In this document: positions 23,458-32,018 of the stretch, in pieces
Layout: each line of letters starts with the position of its first letter
Numbering within the stretch: the stretch's first letter is position 1
Assembly (NCBI RefSeq): GCF_030269545.1
Contig: NZ_BSTN01000022.1
Span: 1 to 64,000 of the forward strand
DNA from: Actinomadura sp. NBRC 104425
GTDB taxonomy: Bacteria > Actinomycetota > Actinomycetes > Streptosporangiales > Streptosporangiaceae
Direction: 5' to 3'
DNA: 64,000 bases
Program-made: the position numbers and the translations under genes
The notes under the pieces: generated by a model
The model's input: only the letters and a program-made list of their open reading frames with translations
What the model was told of the DNA's origin: nothing
Databases searched by the model: none

Positions 23458-26400
23458 TGCGCTCGATCCTGTTTTTGGGAAGCATCTGGTTGATGAGACA
23501 TCTGTCCAGGTCGATACCCGGCCTTCCATCAGGGTAACGTCCTCGCGCGGTGAGGCGTATCTTGTCCGGAATCACGTCTCCGGACTCATAAACGGGCTTG
23601 ACCCAGTAGTCGACCACCTGGCCGTCACGCACGGCCTCCGCAACCCGATTCTCCAGACCTCTCATCACGGGAGTGTTGACCGGAGACTGGTAGCAGGTGA
23701 TGAGGTTGTTCGCGTCATAGCCGTCGCCGCCGAGCTGATTCCCGATCAAATGACAGCGAGCGAACTCGTACTGCCGGGTCTGGGTGAGCCACCGATTCGT
23801 CGACTTTCCGGTCTGCGGATCACGTTTCGGCCAGCCCGGCGGATCGATGTCCTTGGACGCCGCCGATCCGCCGGCCAGGTCTTGGGCGGTGCAGAATCTG
23901 GCATAGGCGCCGGAGTGGTATCCATTTTTGTCAAATCCGCCATAGTTCTTTCTGGGGACGCATTCCTCGTCATCGTCCTGCACCGCGGAACCCGCGGCGG
24001 GCAGCCCCGCCGTCTGCATGACGGAGGCCGGTGCGGGCGACGGGTTGGGCGGTGACGGGGCGAGCGCGGTGCTGGTCGGGGGCGGAGGGCCGGTGACGGA
24101 CGCGGCCGGTTGGCCGACCGGGACCTCCAACGGCACGACCACGGGCAAGGTCACCTGGGACACGACGGAGCCGGCCTCATCGACCGCCCTCTGGCGGATG
24201 GCCTGCAGAGACCGCACCGTGTCCTTGACCACGTCGTACGACCTGGCTCTCGTGGCCTTCCGGGCGGGGCCGGTCGAAATACGGGAGGCGGGGTCGGCAT
24301 AGGAGGGCTTGCGCAGTGACGGGCTGATCTTTCTGGCCTTGTTCCGTGCGTCTTTCTCCGCGCGGCGCTTGGCCGCCGCCGTCCTCGCGCGTGCCCTGGC
24401 GATCGCCAAGGCACGCGCGATCGCCGCCCGCTGCGCGGCCGAGAGGCCCACATTGCCCCCGTAGTAGCCGCTGCGGCCGGGCGCGTATCCTCCCCTGCTC
24501 GGCCCGGACCTGTGGTAGTCGCCTTTGCCACCGGGTTGGCACGGTACGCCCGGGCACGCTGTGAATCTGTCGTACCAGCTGTCCCATCCCGTGGACCAGG
24601 GCCGTGCCGGCGGTGGGGAGGCGGACAGGGTGATCTTGATAAGCTGTGCGACTCGGTAGGCGCGCCATGCACGCCAGGCCAGCCATGCGAGCCTGGCGGC
24701 CAGGAGTCCCCCGGCGATGGGGCCGACGGCATAGTGGCCGGTGGGGTCCGCGTTGTCGAGCGGATCGGCGTTGCCGTAGGTGTAGCGATTGGCGTTGACG
24801 GAGTACGGCGTCGGGTCGAGGGTCAGGGAGTCGCGGCTGTTGAACGCCCCCGACTCGGGCGAGTACCAGCGCGCACCCATCTTGACCTGTCCGGAATCCG
24901 GATCCGTCCAGTCGCCCTGGTAGCCGACGTTCGTCCAGGCGCCACTGTGCGCGATCCGCCGGCCGAACGGGTCGTAGGCGCTGGAGTCGGCCACGGCCGC
25001 GAGGGGTGCGGCCGGGTCGAAGGCGCCGACCACGTCTCCGTGCTTGTCGGCGAGGGCGACGCGGCCGCCGGCGCCGCCGTCCACGGCGACGACGTCGTCG
25101 GCCAGGCCGCGGGAGTACCGGTGCGCACCGTCCGTCACCGGGTCGTCCGCCGGCCCCGCGTAGCCGAACGGCGCGCCGTTCCGTGTGGCGATGCGGTCCA
25201 GGCCGTCGTAGGTGTAGGTGGTCGGGCCCGCGGCGGTGAGCCGGTCGAAGGCGTCGAAGGTGTAGTTCTCGCCGCCGCCGGGTGCGGATGCGGCGGCCAG
25301 GGTGCCGCGCGGCGTGTAGGCGAAGGTGGTCTGGCCTTCGGTGAGTCGGCGGTTGCGTTCGTCGTAGGTGGCCGTGACGCTTCCGGCCCGGACGCGGTTG
25401 CCGGAGGCGTCCCAGTCGTATTCGGTCGTGGCGCCGTCGCGGGTCCACGCTTTCAGGCGGCCGGCGCGGTCGTACGCGTAGGTGTTCTCGCCTGCACCGG
25501 CGGTGCCCGCAGTGGTCTTGCGGGTGGTCCGGTCGTTGTCGTCGTAGCCGTAGGTGATGGACGCGACGGTCGCGCCGGAGCCGTTCTTGAGCGTGTCCGC
25601 GGTGACGCGGCCGAGATCGTCGTAGTCGAAGGTGCGGATCCGCCCGGAACCGTAGTCGATCTTGTTGAGCTGTCCGGCGGTGTTGTAGCCGAAGGTCTGG
25701 GTGACGCCGGTGATGCCGTCCTGGAGCGTCTGCAGGCGGCCTCGGCTGTAACCGAACGCCGCGGTCCCGGCGGCGTCGGTGCGGCCGGTGAGCCGGCCGT
25801 CGGCGTCGTAGGTCATGGTGGCCTGGCCGGAGGGGCCTTCGGCCGTCAGCAGCTCGCCGCGGTCGTTCCAGGTGTAGACGTTGGTGTCCGAACCGGCGTT
25901 GACCTTGATGAGCCGCCCTGCGGAGTCGTAGCCGAAGACGCGTTCGGCGGACGGGGCCGAGGGGCCGGTGCCGGTTTCGCGCAGGAGGCGGTTGCCCGGG
26001 TCGAAGCTGCGTTCGCGGGTGACGCCGCCGGGCGCGACGAGCCTGACGGGGTTGCCGGCCGCGTCGTAGCCGGTGGTCCAGGTGCGGTCGGCCGCGTCGG
26101 GGTGGGCGGTCAGCACCAGGCCGGGCGGCATGGTGCCGCCGCCGACCGCCGCTTCGGCGCCGGTGGTGTAGGTGTAGCCGATCTGGCCGCCGCCCTCGGG
26201 GTTGGTCTGGGTGAGCAGCTTGCCGGAGGTGGTGTAGGTGTAGCCGGTCCGGTACCGGTTGTCGGTGGCACTGGTGGAACGCCCGTCGCGGAACTCGATC
26301 GGCTTGTCGTTGCGCGGGTCGGCCGGGTCGGTGAGGGACGGGTAGGTGAAGTAGGCGGTGTGGCAGACGTCCTTGGACCGGCAGGTCGTACGGGAGGTCA

Positions 26401-28501
26401 CGTTGCCGCGGGCGTCATGGGTGAACTTGGCGCTGTCGCCGTTCTCGTTGGTGACGACGGTGGGGAAGCCGCGGTCGTCGTACTGGAACGTGCGCATTCC
26501 CATCCCGGTCAACGGGATGCCGACGAAGTCCGGGATGTCGCCGGGGTTGCCGGGCGGGTCGGTGCAGAACGCCGGGTCGCCCGGGTCGGGGTGGTTGCAG
26601 GTGGGCGACGGCGACGGGCTCGGCTCCGGGCGGTCCTCCTCGCGCGTCTCCAGTCCCAGGGGGATGCCGACCCTGATCAGGTTGCCGGTGATCGCGTCGC
26701 TCTCGTACAGGTACGGCCGGTCGGCCGGGTCGCGGACCTCGACCGCGCGCCGCAGGTCGGCGTCGCCGCCGTACACCGTGGGCGGCTTGATCTTCCACGT
26801 GCCGCCGTCGCGGTCGGTGTACTCGGCGACGCGGTCCGCGGCGGTGTCGTAGGACGCCTCGGCGGCGACCTTGCCGCTCGGCAGCGTGACCTTGGTCAAC
26901 TGGTCGGCGGTACGCAGCGCCTCGGTGTAGTGCGCCGCCACCTGTGCCGGGCCGAGGGGGTGGTGGTAGACGGCGACCTCGTCGAGGGTGCCGGTGTAGA
27001 AGCGGCGTGCGGCCGTACCCCACTGGGGCCAGGAGGCAGGCGTCGAGGCGTAGGCGGCGCCGAGCTGGTTGTAGGTCAGATCGAGATGGTCGGGGGTCTG
27101 GCCGGTGAGCGTGCCGACCACCTTGCCGTCCAGGTAGAGGGTTTGCGTGGACCCCATCGCCGACAGCACGGCATGATGCCACTTGCCGTCGTTCACCGCC
27201 ACGGCCGAGGTGATCGGGGAGATGGTGCCACCGCTGTAGAACTGGCCGCGCAGCCTGCCGTCCAGGCCCGTGTACAGGACCGGCACGCCGACCGCGGAGG
27301 TGCTGTCCAGCGGCTTGTCCTGGTAGCCGACCAGGGGGCCGCCGGACGCTGTCGGATTGTTCTTGAACCACACCTCCACGGCCAGGTCGCGGCTCTTCTT
27401 CAGCGCCCCGCCCGGCAGCGTCACCTGGGAGGTGGTGCCGTTGAACGCGGCGGCGGTGTTGTCGGTGCCGGTCAGCGCCCCGGGGGCCTGGAGCGTGACG
27501 TTCTTGTAGGCGGCCGCGTCCTCGCCGAGGTTGATCGCGACCTGGCTGGCCGCGCTGGTGCCCTCGGCCTCGCCCAGCCGCCAGTACGACTCCGGCCGCG
27601 TGTCCATGACCACGCTGCGGTAGTGCGAGCCGGGGGCGTACTCGTAGGCGGTGCACCGGTCACCGGGCGCGCAGACCTTGGTGAGCAGGTCGCCGGTGTA
27701 GGTGTAGGTCCAGGTCAGCGCCTTGCCGTCGACCGGGTTGGTGGACACGGCGGCGACCCGGTCACCCGACCAGGTGAACGACAGGTAGCGTCCGCCGGCC
27801 GCCGTCGCCCGCGACAGCCTCCCGGTCAGCGGGTCGTAGGTCAGCGTGACCGACTGCGCCCCCGGATCGGTGATCTTGGTGAGCCGGGTGTTGACGAACT
27901 CGAAGGTGCGGCCGGTCTTGTCGGTCAGCTTCCAGGTGGAGCCGTTCACGGTCAGCGTGGCGTGCCGGCCCGGCGGCGGAGAGAACGTGCCGTCGGGGTT
28001 GCGGCCGTAGCGCACCTGCTGCCCGTCCGGGTAGCCGATCACCACGTTGCCCGAGCCGTCCTTGTCCTCGGTCAGCCGCATGTCGAACTGCGTCGTCCAT
28101 CCGGCGCCGAACGGGGAGTCGCGGCGCGGGTCCAAGCTGTTGTAGGTGCGCTCCAGGCTCAGCTCCGGCCCGACGTTGGCGACCGACGCGTCCACCGCCG
28201 AGGTGGAGAAGTTGCCGGTGTGCGGGTCGAACTCCCGCTCCTGCGCCCCGGCCAGCCGCGAGGTGATCTCCGGTTGCGGCACCGCCGTCTGGAACATCAC
28301 CCGCTCGGACGGGACCTCGTTGCCGGTGTCCTTGACGAACACCCGCCACAGGTAGGTCTTGCTCCACGACAGCTTCCCGGCCGGAACCGTCCAGGCATGG
28401 GTGCGCACGTAGCCGGAGTCGAAGCAGTTGACCGCCGAACCGTCCGCGGCATTCTTCTCGCAGACCTCGTACTTGTAGCTCAGCGACGATCCCGCCGGGG
28501 C
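23435..28501 (-). CDS. Rhs/YD-repeat protein with C-terminal nuclease toxin, main part
   Basis: About 1688 residues, continuing the N-terminal part at 28480-30528 after a one-base frameshift at 28501. In order: a fibronectin-like start (SSLSYKYEVCE), an Rhs entry region (GNFSTSAVDASV), a LamG-like domain (around 26900-27600), many YD repeats, and the Rhs core (around 24740-25000: GYQGDWTDPDSGQVKMG, RYTYGNADPLDNADPTGHY). A Pro-rich linker leads to a tip of about 178 residues with RCHLIGNQLGGDGYDANN, a DNA/RNA non-specific endonuclease motif. Its catalytic His is at 23750-23752. The usual RGH is RCH here. The tip is the toxic domain and the SUKH gene its antidote. Contact-dependent killing is inferred from the family. 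Confidence 0.85.
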   Translation of the reverse strand, partial: APAGSSLSYKYEVCEKNAADGSAVNCFDSGYVRTHAWTVPAGKLSWSKTYLWRVFVKDTGNEVPSERVMFQTAVPQPEITSRLAGAQEREFDPHTGNFSTSAVDASVANVGPELSLERTYNSLDPRRDSPFGAGWTTQFDMRLTEDKDGSGNVVIGYPDGQQVRYGRNPDGTFSPPPGRHATLTVNGSTWKLTDKTGRTFEFVNTRLTKITDPGAQSVTLTYDPLTGRLSRATAAGGRYLSFTWSGDRVAAVSTNPVDGKALTWTYTYTGDLLTKVCAPGDRCTAYEYAPGSHYRSVVMDTRPESYWRLGEAEGTSAASQVAINLGEDAAAYKNVTLQAPGALTGTDNTAAAFNGTTSQVTLPGGALKKSRDLAVEVWFKNNPTASGGPLVGYQDKPLDSTSAVGVPVLYTGLDGRLRGQFYSGGTISPITSAVAVNDGKWHHAVLSAMGSTQTLYLDGKVVGTLTGQTPDHLDLTYNQLGAAYASTPASWPQWGTAARRFYTGTLDEVAVYHHPLGPAQVAAHYTEALRTADQLTKVTLPSGKVAAEASYDTAADRVAEYTDRDGGTWKIKPPTVYGGDADLRRAVEVRDPADRPYLYESDAITGNLIRVGIPLGLETREEDRPEPSPSPSPTCNHPDPGDPAFCTDPPGNPGDIPDFVGIPLTGMGMRTFQYDDRGFPTVVTNENGDSAKFTHDARGNVTSRTTCRSKDVCHTAYFTYPSLTDPADPRNDKPIEFRDGRSTSATDNRYRTGYTYTTSGKLLTQTNPEGGGQIGYTYTTGAEAAVGGGTMPPGLVLTAHPDAADRTWTTGYDAAGNPVRLVAPGGVTRERSFDPGNRLLRETGTGPSAPSAERVFGYDSAGRLIKVNAGSDTNVYTWNDRGELLTAEGPSGQATMTYDADGRLTGRTDAAGTAAFGYSRGRLQTLQDGITGVTQTFGYNTAGQLNKIDYGSGRIRTFDYDDLGRVTADTLKNGSGATVASITYGYDDNDRTTRKTTAGTAGAGENTYAYDRAGRLKAWTRDGATTEYDWDASGNRVRAGSVTATYDERNRRLTEGQTTFAYTPRGTLAAASAPGGGENYTFDAFDRLTAAGPTTYTYDGLDRIATRNGAPFGYAGPADDPVTDGAHRYSRGLADDVVAVDGGAGGRVALADKHGDVVGAFDPAAPLAAVADSSAYDPFGRRIAHSGAWTNVGYQGDWTDPDSGQVKMGARWYSPESGAFNSRDSLTLDPTPYSVNANRYTYGNADPLDNADPTGHYAVGPIAGGLLAARLAWLAWRAWRAYRVAQLIKITLSASPPPARPWSTGWDSWYDRFTACPGVPCQPGGKGDYHRSGPSRGGYAPGRSGYYGGNVGLSAAQRAAIARALAIARARARTAAAKRRAEKDARNKARKISPSLRKPSYADPASRISTGPARKATRARSYDVVKDTVRSLQAIRQRAVDEAGSVVSQVTLPVVVPLEVPVGQPAASVTGPPPPTSTALAPSPPNPSPAPASVMQTAGLPAAGSAVQDDDEECVPRKNYGGFDKNGYHSGAYARFCTAQDLAGGSAASKDIDPPGWPKRDPQTGKSTNRWLTQTRQYEFARCHLIGNQLGGDGYDANNLITCYQSPVNTPVMRGLENRVAEAVRDGQVVDYWVKPVYESGDVIPDKIRLTARGRYPDGRPGIDLDRCLINQMLPKNRIERSGSVCGP
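23969..24012 (-). repeat. 44-bp Rhs-linker repeat, right copy (inside the Rhs gene)
   Basis: Encodes AGLPAAGSAVQDDD just before the nuclease tip. It differs from 17831-17874 at one base by my reading. The element has a short internal dyad (CCGCGG-AAC-CCGCGG). Confidence 0.85.
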
Positions 28502-30528
28502 TCCAGGTCCACCGCCGTCGCCCACAGCTGCGGCGACAGCGTCGGCGACTGGTAGCCGTTGGGCGGGTACAGCTCCCGCAGCACCGGCGCGATATCGATG
28601 TTCTTGATGATGATCCGCAGCGGCGGGACCTGCTCGTCGATGAACACCGGCCCGCCCTTGCGCGCCATCGTGAAGTCGAGCGAGTACGTCCCCGGCGGCA
28701 AGGCCCTGATCACCGCGTCGAACGTCACCTTCCCGCCCCGCGCCACGGTGGTGGTCAGGTCGGCCGCGCGCTGCTGGGTGACCAGCTTCCCCTTGCCGTC
28801 GTACGCCCGGTATGCCAGGTAGTACTGGCCCGCCGTCCACGGCTGCGCCCCGGTGTTGGTCGCGGTGATCTTCACCCGGCCGTTCTGCGCCTGCGTGACC
28901 GGCGGGTCCGGCACCGGGTTCGGCGTGGAGTAGGAGGCGTTGTACGGGCTGTGCGTCACGATCAGCCGCGGCGGGTTGGCGGTGTCGTGCCCGGTGAACT
29001 TCTTGTAGCCCAGCCCGTCGGAGGAGTCGTCGCGCACCGACAGCCCGTAGTTGGACTGCTGGCCGTTCACCCACCGCTGCACCAGGTCGCGCCCGCCCTT
29101 GCCGAGATTGAACGACACCGCCTTGGTCGGGCACCTGGACTTCGTCGCGCCGAACGCGATGTAGCCGTGGCAGAACGACGAGCGCGCCAGCCGCCCGCCC
29201 ACCTTCGGCCCCGGATACGACAGGCCGGACCGGCCCACCCACGCCTCGGTCACCGGATGCACCGTCACCGGCCGCGCCCGGCACGTCGCCGAGTCGTAGT
29301 TCACCATCCACAGCGACGCGCCGAAAATCTTGTGATACCTCAGCTTCTCGCTGACCTGGGGGAAGGCGATGTACGCCGCCGAACGCGACCCGATCGTCAG
29401 CGACTCGGCCCCGCCGGCCGACCCGCCGTCATTCACCGTCAGGCTCGTCCCCGCCGCGGTGATCTCCACGCTGGGGTCCACCATCACCGGGAACGCGCGC
29501 GCCGGATCCGACAGCCACGCGCCGTCCACGTCGACCCGCAGCGCCGGGACGCCCCCGGCCGCGACGATGCTGTAGGAGACCCCGTTCGACGACGCCGGAG
29601 TCTCCGCCGAGTCGGTCATGAACCCGGCCGGGACCACCGCCCGCGTCCGGCCGGCGGCGTCGGTGAACACCACCTGCCCGCCCGCGACCTTCGCCGACAG
29701 GCCCCGCAGCGACAGCGGGAACACGAACGTGCGCGGCGCCTTCGCCGACCGCAGCACGATCGTCTCCTTCACCGACCCCGACCCGACATCGACCTTCAGA
29801 TCGGTGTCGCGCCACACGTCCGGATAGGTGACGCCGCGTTCGTGCGCCCAGCCCTGCGCGGCGTCGGCGCCTTGCAGCCCGTAACCGACCTCCTGCCCGG
29901 CACCCAACGACATCCGCACCGTCACGCCCGCGCCCGTCCGCGGCGCCAACCGGATGTCGACGGCGTCGGCCGCGTTGCGCCACCCCTGCCGGCCATGCGC
30001 GCCGACCGGCACCAGTCGGGTGTCCACCGGCGCCCACGTCCCGTCCGGACGCCGGTAGTTGATCGGACGGGCCGAGAACTCCGTCGACTCGGTGCCGTCG
30101 GCGTTGGCGAACGTACGCGCGTGGGCGTCACGCCGTTCCGGCAGCTCCCGGCTGGTCTCGGCGTCGTAACCCGACACCTTCGGCTCCGCCGCCGGGGCGC
30201 TCGCCACCCGCGCGGTGTTCCGCGGCGGCCGCGCGGCCGCGGCCGGCTTGGCCTGCGTCAGCGGATAGCGGGAACGCAGCGTCGAAGGCACGTGCCGGTT
30301 GCGCGGGCCGTCCTTGATGTGGGAACCGCCGCTCTTGGCCGAACCCCATCTCTGCCGGGGGCCGTGCGCGTCGGGCAGGTCGCGCCAGCTCGACAGCGCT
30401 CCCGTCCCGCTGTCCATGGAGGCGATCAGGCACAGCACCATCACCGCCGCGAGAGTCTTGAACGCTGCGGAGAAGCGCCCGCTCAACCGCGCCCCCGTGC
30501 CGGGCACCAACCGGACCCACCCAAGCAT
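28480..30528 (-). CDS. Rhs/YD-repeat protein, N-terminal part (frameshifted from the rest)
   Basis: The 682-residue frame carries a signal-peptide-like N-terminus (basic residues, then FKTLAAVMVLCLIASM) and a secreted domain resembling the DNRLRE-type region of actinobacterial Rhs proteins (PVMVDPSVEITAAG, VQRWVNGQ). Its last meaningful residues are LSPQLWATAVDLE. The Rhs frame continues APAGSSLSYKYEV one base out of step, so a G is missing in the GGAGCCCCGG stretch (plus strand around 28500). AGGAG lies 6 nt before ATG 30528. Joined, the protein would be about 2360 residues. As given, only a secreted fragment without toxin would be made. Confidence 0.8.
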   Translation of the reverse strand: MLGWVRLVPGTGARLSGRFSAAFKTLAAVMVLCLIASMDSGTGALSSWRDLPDAHGPRQRWGSAKSGGSHIKDGPRNRHVPSTLRSRYPLTQAKPAAAARPPRNTARVASAPAAEPKVSGYDAETSRELPERRDAHARTFANADGTESTEFSARPINYRRPDGTWAPVDTRLVPVGAHGRQGWRNAADAVDIRLAPRTGAGVTVRMSLGAGQEVGYGLQGADAAQGWAHERGVTYPDVWRDTDLKVDVGSGSVKETIVLRSAKAPRTFVFPLSLRGLSAKVAGGQVVFTDAAGRTRAVVPAGFMTDSAETPASSNGVSYSIVAAGGVPALRVDVDGAWLSDPARAFPVMVDPSVEITAAGTSLTVNDGGSAGGAESLTIGSRSAAYIAFPQVSEKLRYHKIFGASLWMVNYDSATCRARPVTVHPVTEAWVGRSGLSYPGPKVGGRLARSSFCHGYIAFGATKSRCPTKAVSFNLGKGGRDLVQRWVNGQQSNYGLSVRDDSSDGLGYKKFTGHDTANPPRLIVTHSPYNASYSTPNPVPDPPVTQAQNGRVKITATNTGAQPWTAGQYYLAYRAYDGKGKLVTQQRAADLTTTVARGGKVTFDAVIRALPPGTYSLDFTMARKGGPVFIDEQVPPLRIIIKNIDIAPVLRELYPPNGYQSPTLSPQLWATAVDLEPRRDRR

Positions 30529-30626
30529 CGGTCACTCCTGATCGCCGCGCAGTCCCCGAAAGTCGGCCGAAGAAGCGGTTCCGGCCGCGCCGCCCGCGCG
30601 GTGCGCGGACGGCGCGGCGCACAGCG

Positions 30627-32018
30627 TCAACGCCCGGACGGCGGCGCCGTCAAGGCCCGGCCGGTGAAGCCCGGGGCGCTCTTCGACAGCCGCGCCACCT
30701 CATCCCTGGGCGCGTAGAACAGCGACGTCTGGCCGCTGGTGCGGAAGGTGAACGCCCACGTGGCGCCGTTCGTCCCGAAGTACTCGAAGGCGGTCGGGTC
30801 CGTGGCGGCCACGTAACTGTCCTCAGGGTGGGCGTTCGTCCACGGGCGCCACTCGCCCGACCCCTGGATCGTCTCGCCGGTGCTGTAGATCTTGCCGTCC
30901 TGACCGCGGGCGACCACCTCGGTCTTGCCGCTGCCGGGGCTGATCAGCGCGGACGGGGCACCGGCGGCCACGAAGTCCCCGACCGGCGTCCAGTCCTGCG
31001 GGAAGCCGCCGGAGGCGTCCTGCATCTTGGTCAGGATCCGGCCGTCCGCGGCCCGCACGAAGATCCGCAGCCTGCTGCCCGGGTAGACGACCACCGACGC
31101 CGTTCCCGAGAAGCCCGGTCCGCTGATCGCCGCGCATCCCGACACGACGCCGCGGGCGTACAGCGCGGTCCGCCAGGTGCCGGAGGCGTCCAGCACGAAG
31201 ATCCGCACCCCGTTGGCCACCGGGACCACCACCGGAGCGGTGGTCGCGGCCAACCCGGTCATCCCGAGGTTGATCCAGTCCTTGTGGGGGTCGTTCGCGC
31301 CGTACTGCGGCAGCGCCCACAGCACCCCGGCCGCGTCCACCGCGAACGCCACCAAAGTGTCGTCATGCCTGGCCACGGAGACATGCGAGGCCATCGGCCG
31401 GGTGGTGTCGGCCCACGCGCCCCAGGCCGCAGGCGACTTGGTGGCCTGGGTCATCGTCCACACCGGCCCGTTGACGTTGTGCGCCAGCATCTGCAGCCGC
31501 CCGTCGGCCTGCTCGGCGAGGGCCGGCTGACCCGTGAACGCCTCGTTCCCGTGCACGGCCGTCCACTGCACCGAGGAGATCGCCGACGGATCCGCGCGGC
31601 CGTGCAGCAGCCGCCCGATGTTGTCGGCGTAGGCGAGCTCGATCATGCCGACCGAGGCGCCGCCGACCGGCGATGCCTGAACCACCGTCGTCCGGGAGAA
31701 CGACTCGATCGGCACGCTGTCCGCGGCCGCACCGGCCTTGGCGGTGCCCGCCGTGGCGGCCGCCGCCGCGGTGCATCCGCTCACCGGCTCCTTGAAGTAG
31801 GCGAACACGTCCACCCAGACGCGGACGCTCGTGGAGCTGGCGTTCTGAATCGTGATCTTGCCGTCGGTGCCGAGCTTGGCGGGCAGAGCGCCGCTGTAGG
31901 CGGTGCCGGCCTGGTAGGTCACCGTGTGGATCGACGGGGCCGCCATGCCCGCCGGGAAGACCCGGACGGTGCCGTTGCCGGACCCGTACGTCGTGGCGTT
32001 GAGGTAGACGCCGGTCAC
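30627..32018 (-). CDS. Secreted repeat/propeller protein, C-terminal part (frameshifted)
   Basis: 463 residues from GTG 32018. This looks like an internal codon: the sequence continues the repeat protein encoded by 32019-33003 one base out of frame. It opens with the end of a repeat (VTGVYLNATTYGSGNGTVRV). The rest reads like a beta-propeller or lectin-like domain with recurrent short motifs (AFTGQPALAEQADGRLQMLA, VRIFVLDASGTWRTALY, LRIFVRAADGRILTKMQD). Cys and small residues fit an extracellular protein. It lies about 100 bp upstream of the Rhs gene in the same orientation and may belong to its operon. Function unknown; surface adhesion or carrier role is a guess. Confidence 0.7.
   Translation of the reverse strand: MTGVYLNATTYGSGNGTVRVFPAGMAAPSIHTVTYQAGTAYSGALPAKLGTDGKITIQNASSTSVRVWVDVFAYFKEPVSGCTAAAAATAGTAKAGAAADSVPIESFSRTTVVQASPVGGASVGMIELAYADNIGRLLHGRADPSAISSVQWTAVHGNEAFTGQPALAEQADGRLQMLAHNVNGPVWTMTQATKSPAAWGAWADTTRPMASHVSVARHDDTLVAFAVDAAGVLWALPQYGANDPHKDWINLGMTGLAATTAPVVVPVANGVRIFVLDASGTWRTALYARGVVSGCAAISGPGFSGTASVVVYPGSRLRIFVRAADGRILTKMQDASGGFPQDWTPVGDFVAAGAPSALISPGSGKTEVVARGQDGKIYSTGETIQGSGEWRPWTNAHPEDSYVAATDPTAFEYFGTNGATWAFTFRTSGQTSLFYAPRDEVARLSKSAPGFTGRALTAPPSGR

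Noticed and set aside
24512..28555. A 1347-codon open frame on the plus strand
   Set aside because: It is antisense to the Rhs gene; the Val/Gly/Arg-rich product has no motifs, while the minus strand shows clear YD repeats. High GC keeps such shadow frames open.
31363..32015. The last 220 residues of the 546-codon frame as real protein
   Set aside because: They are Arg/Gly-rich, and the other frame over the same bases carries the propeller-like sequence, so this is read-through after the frameshift.
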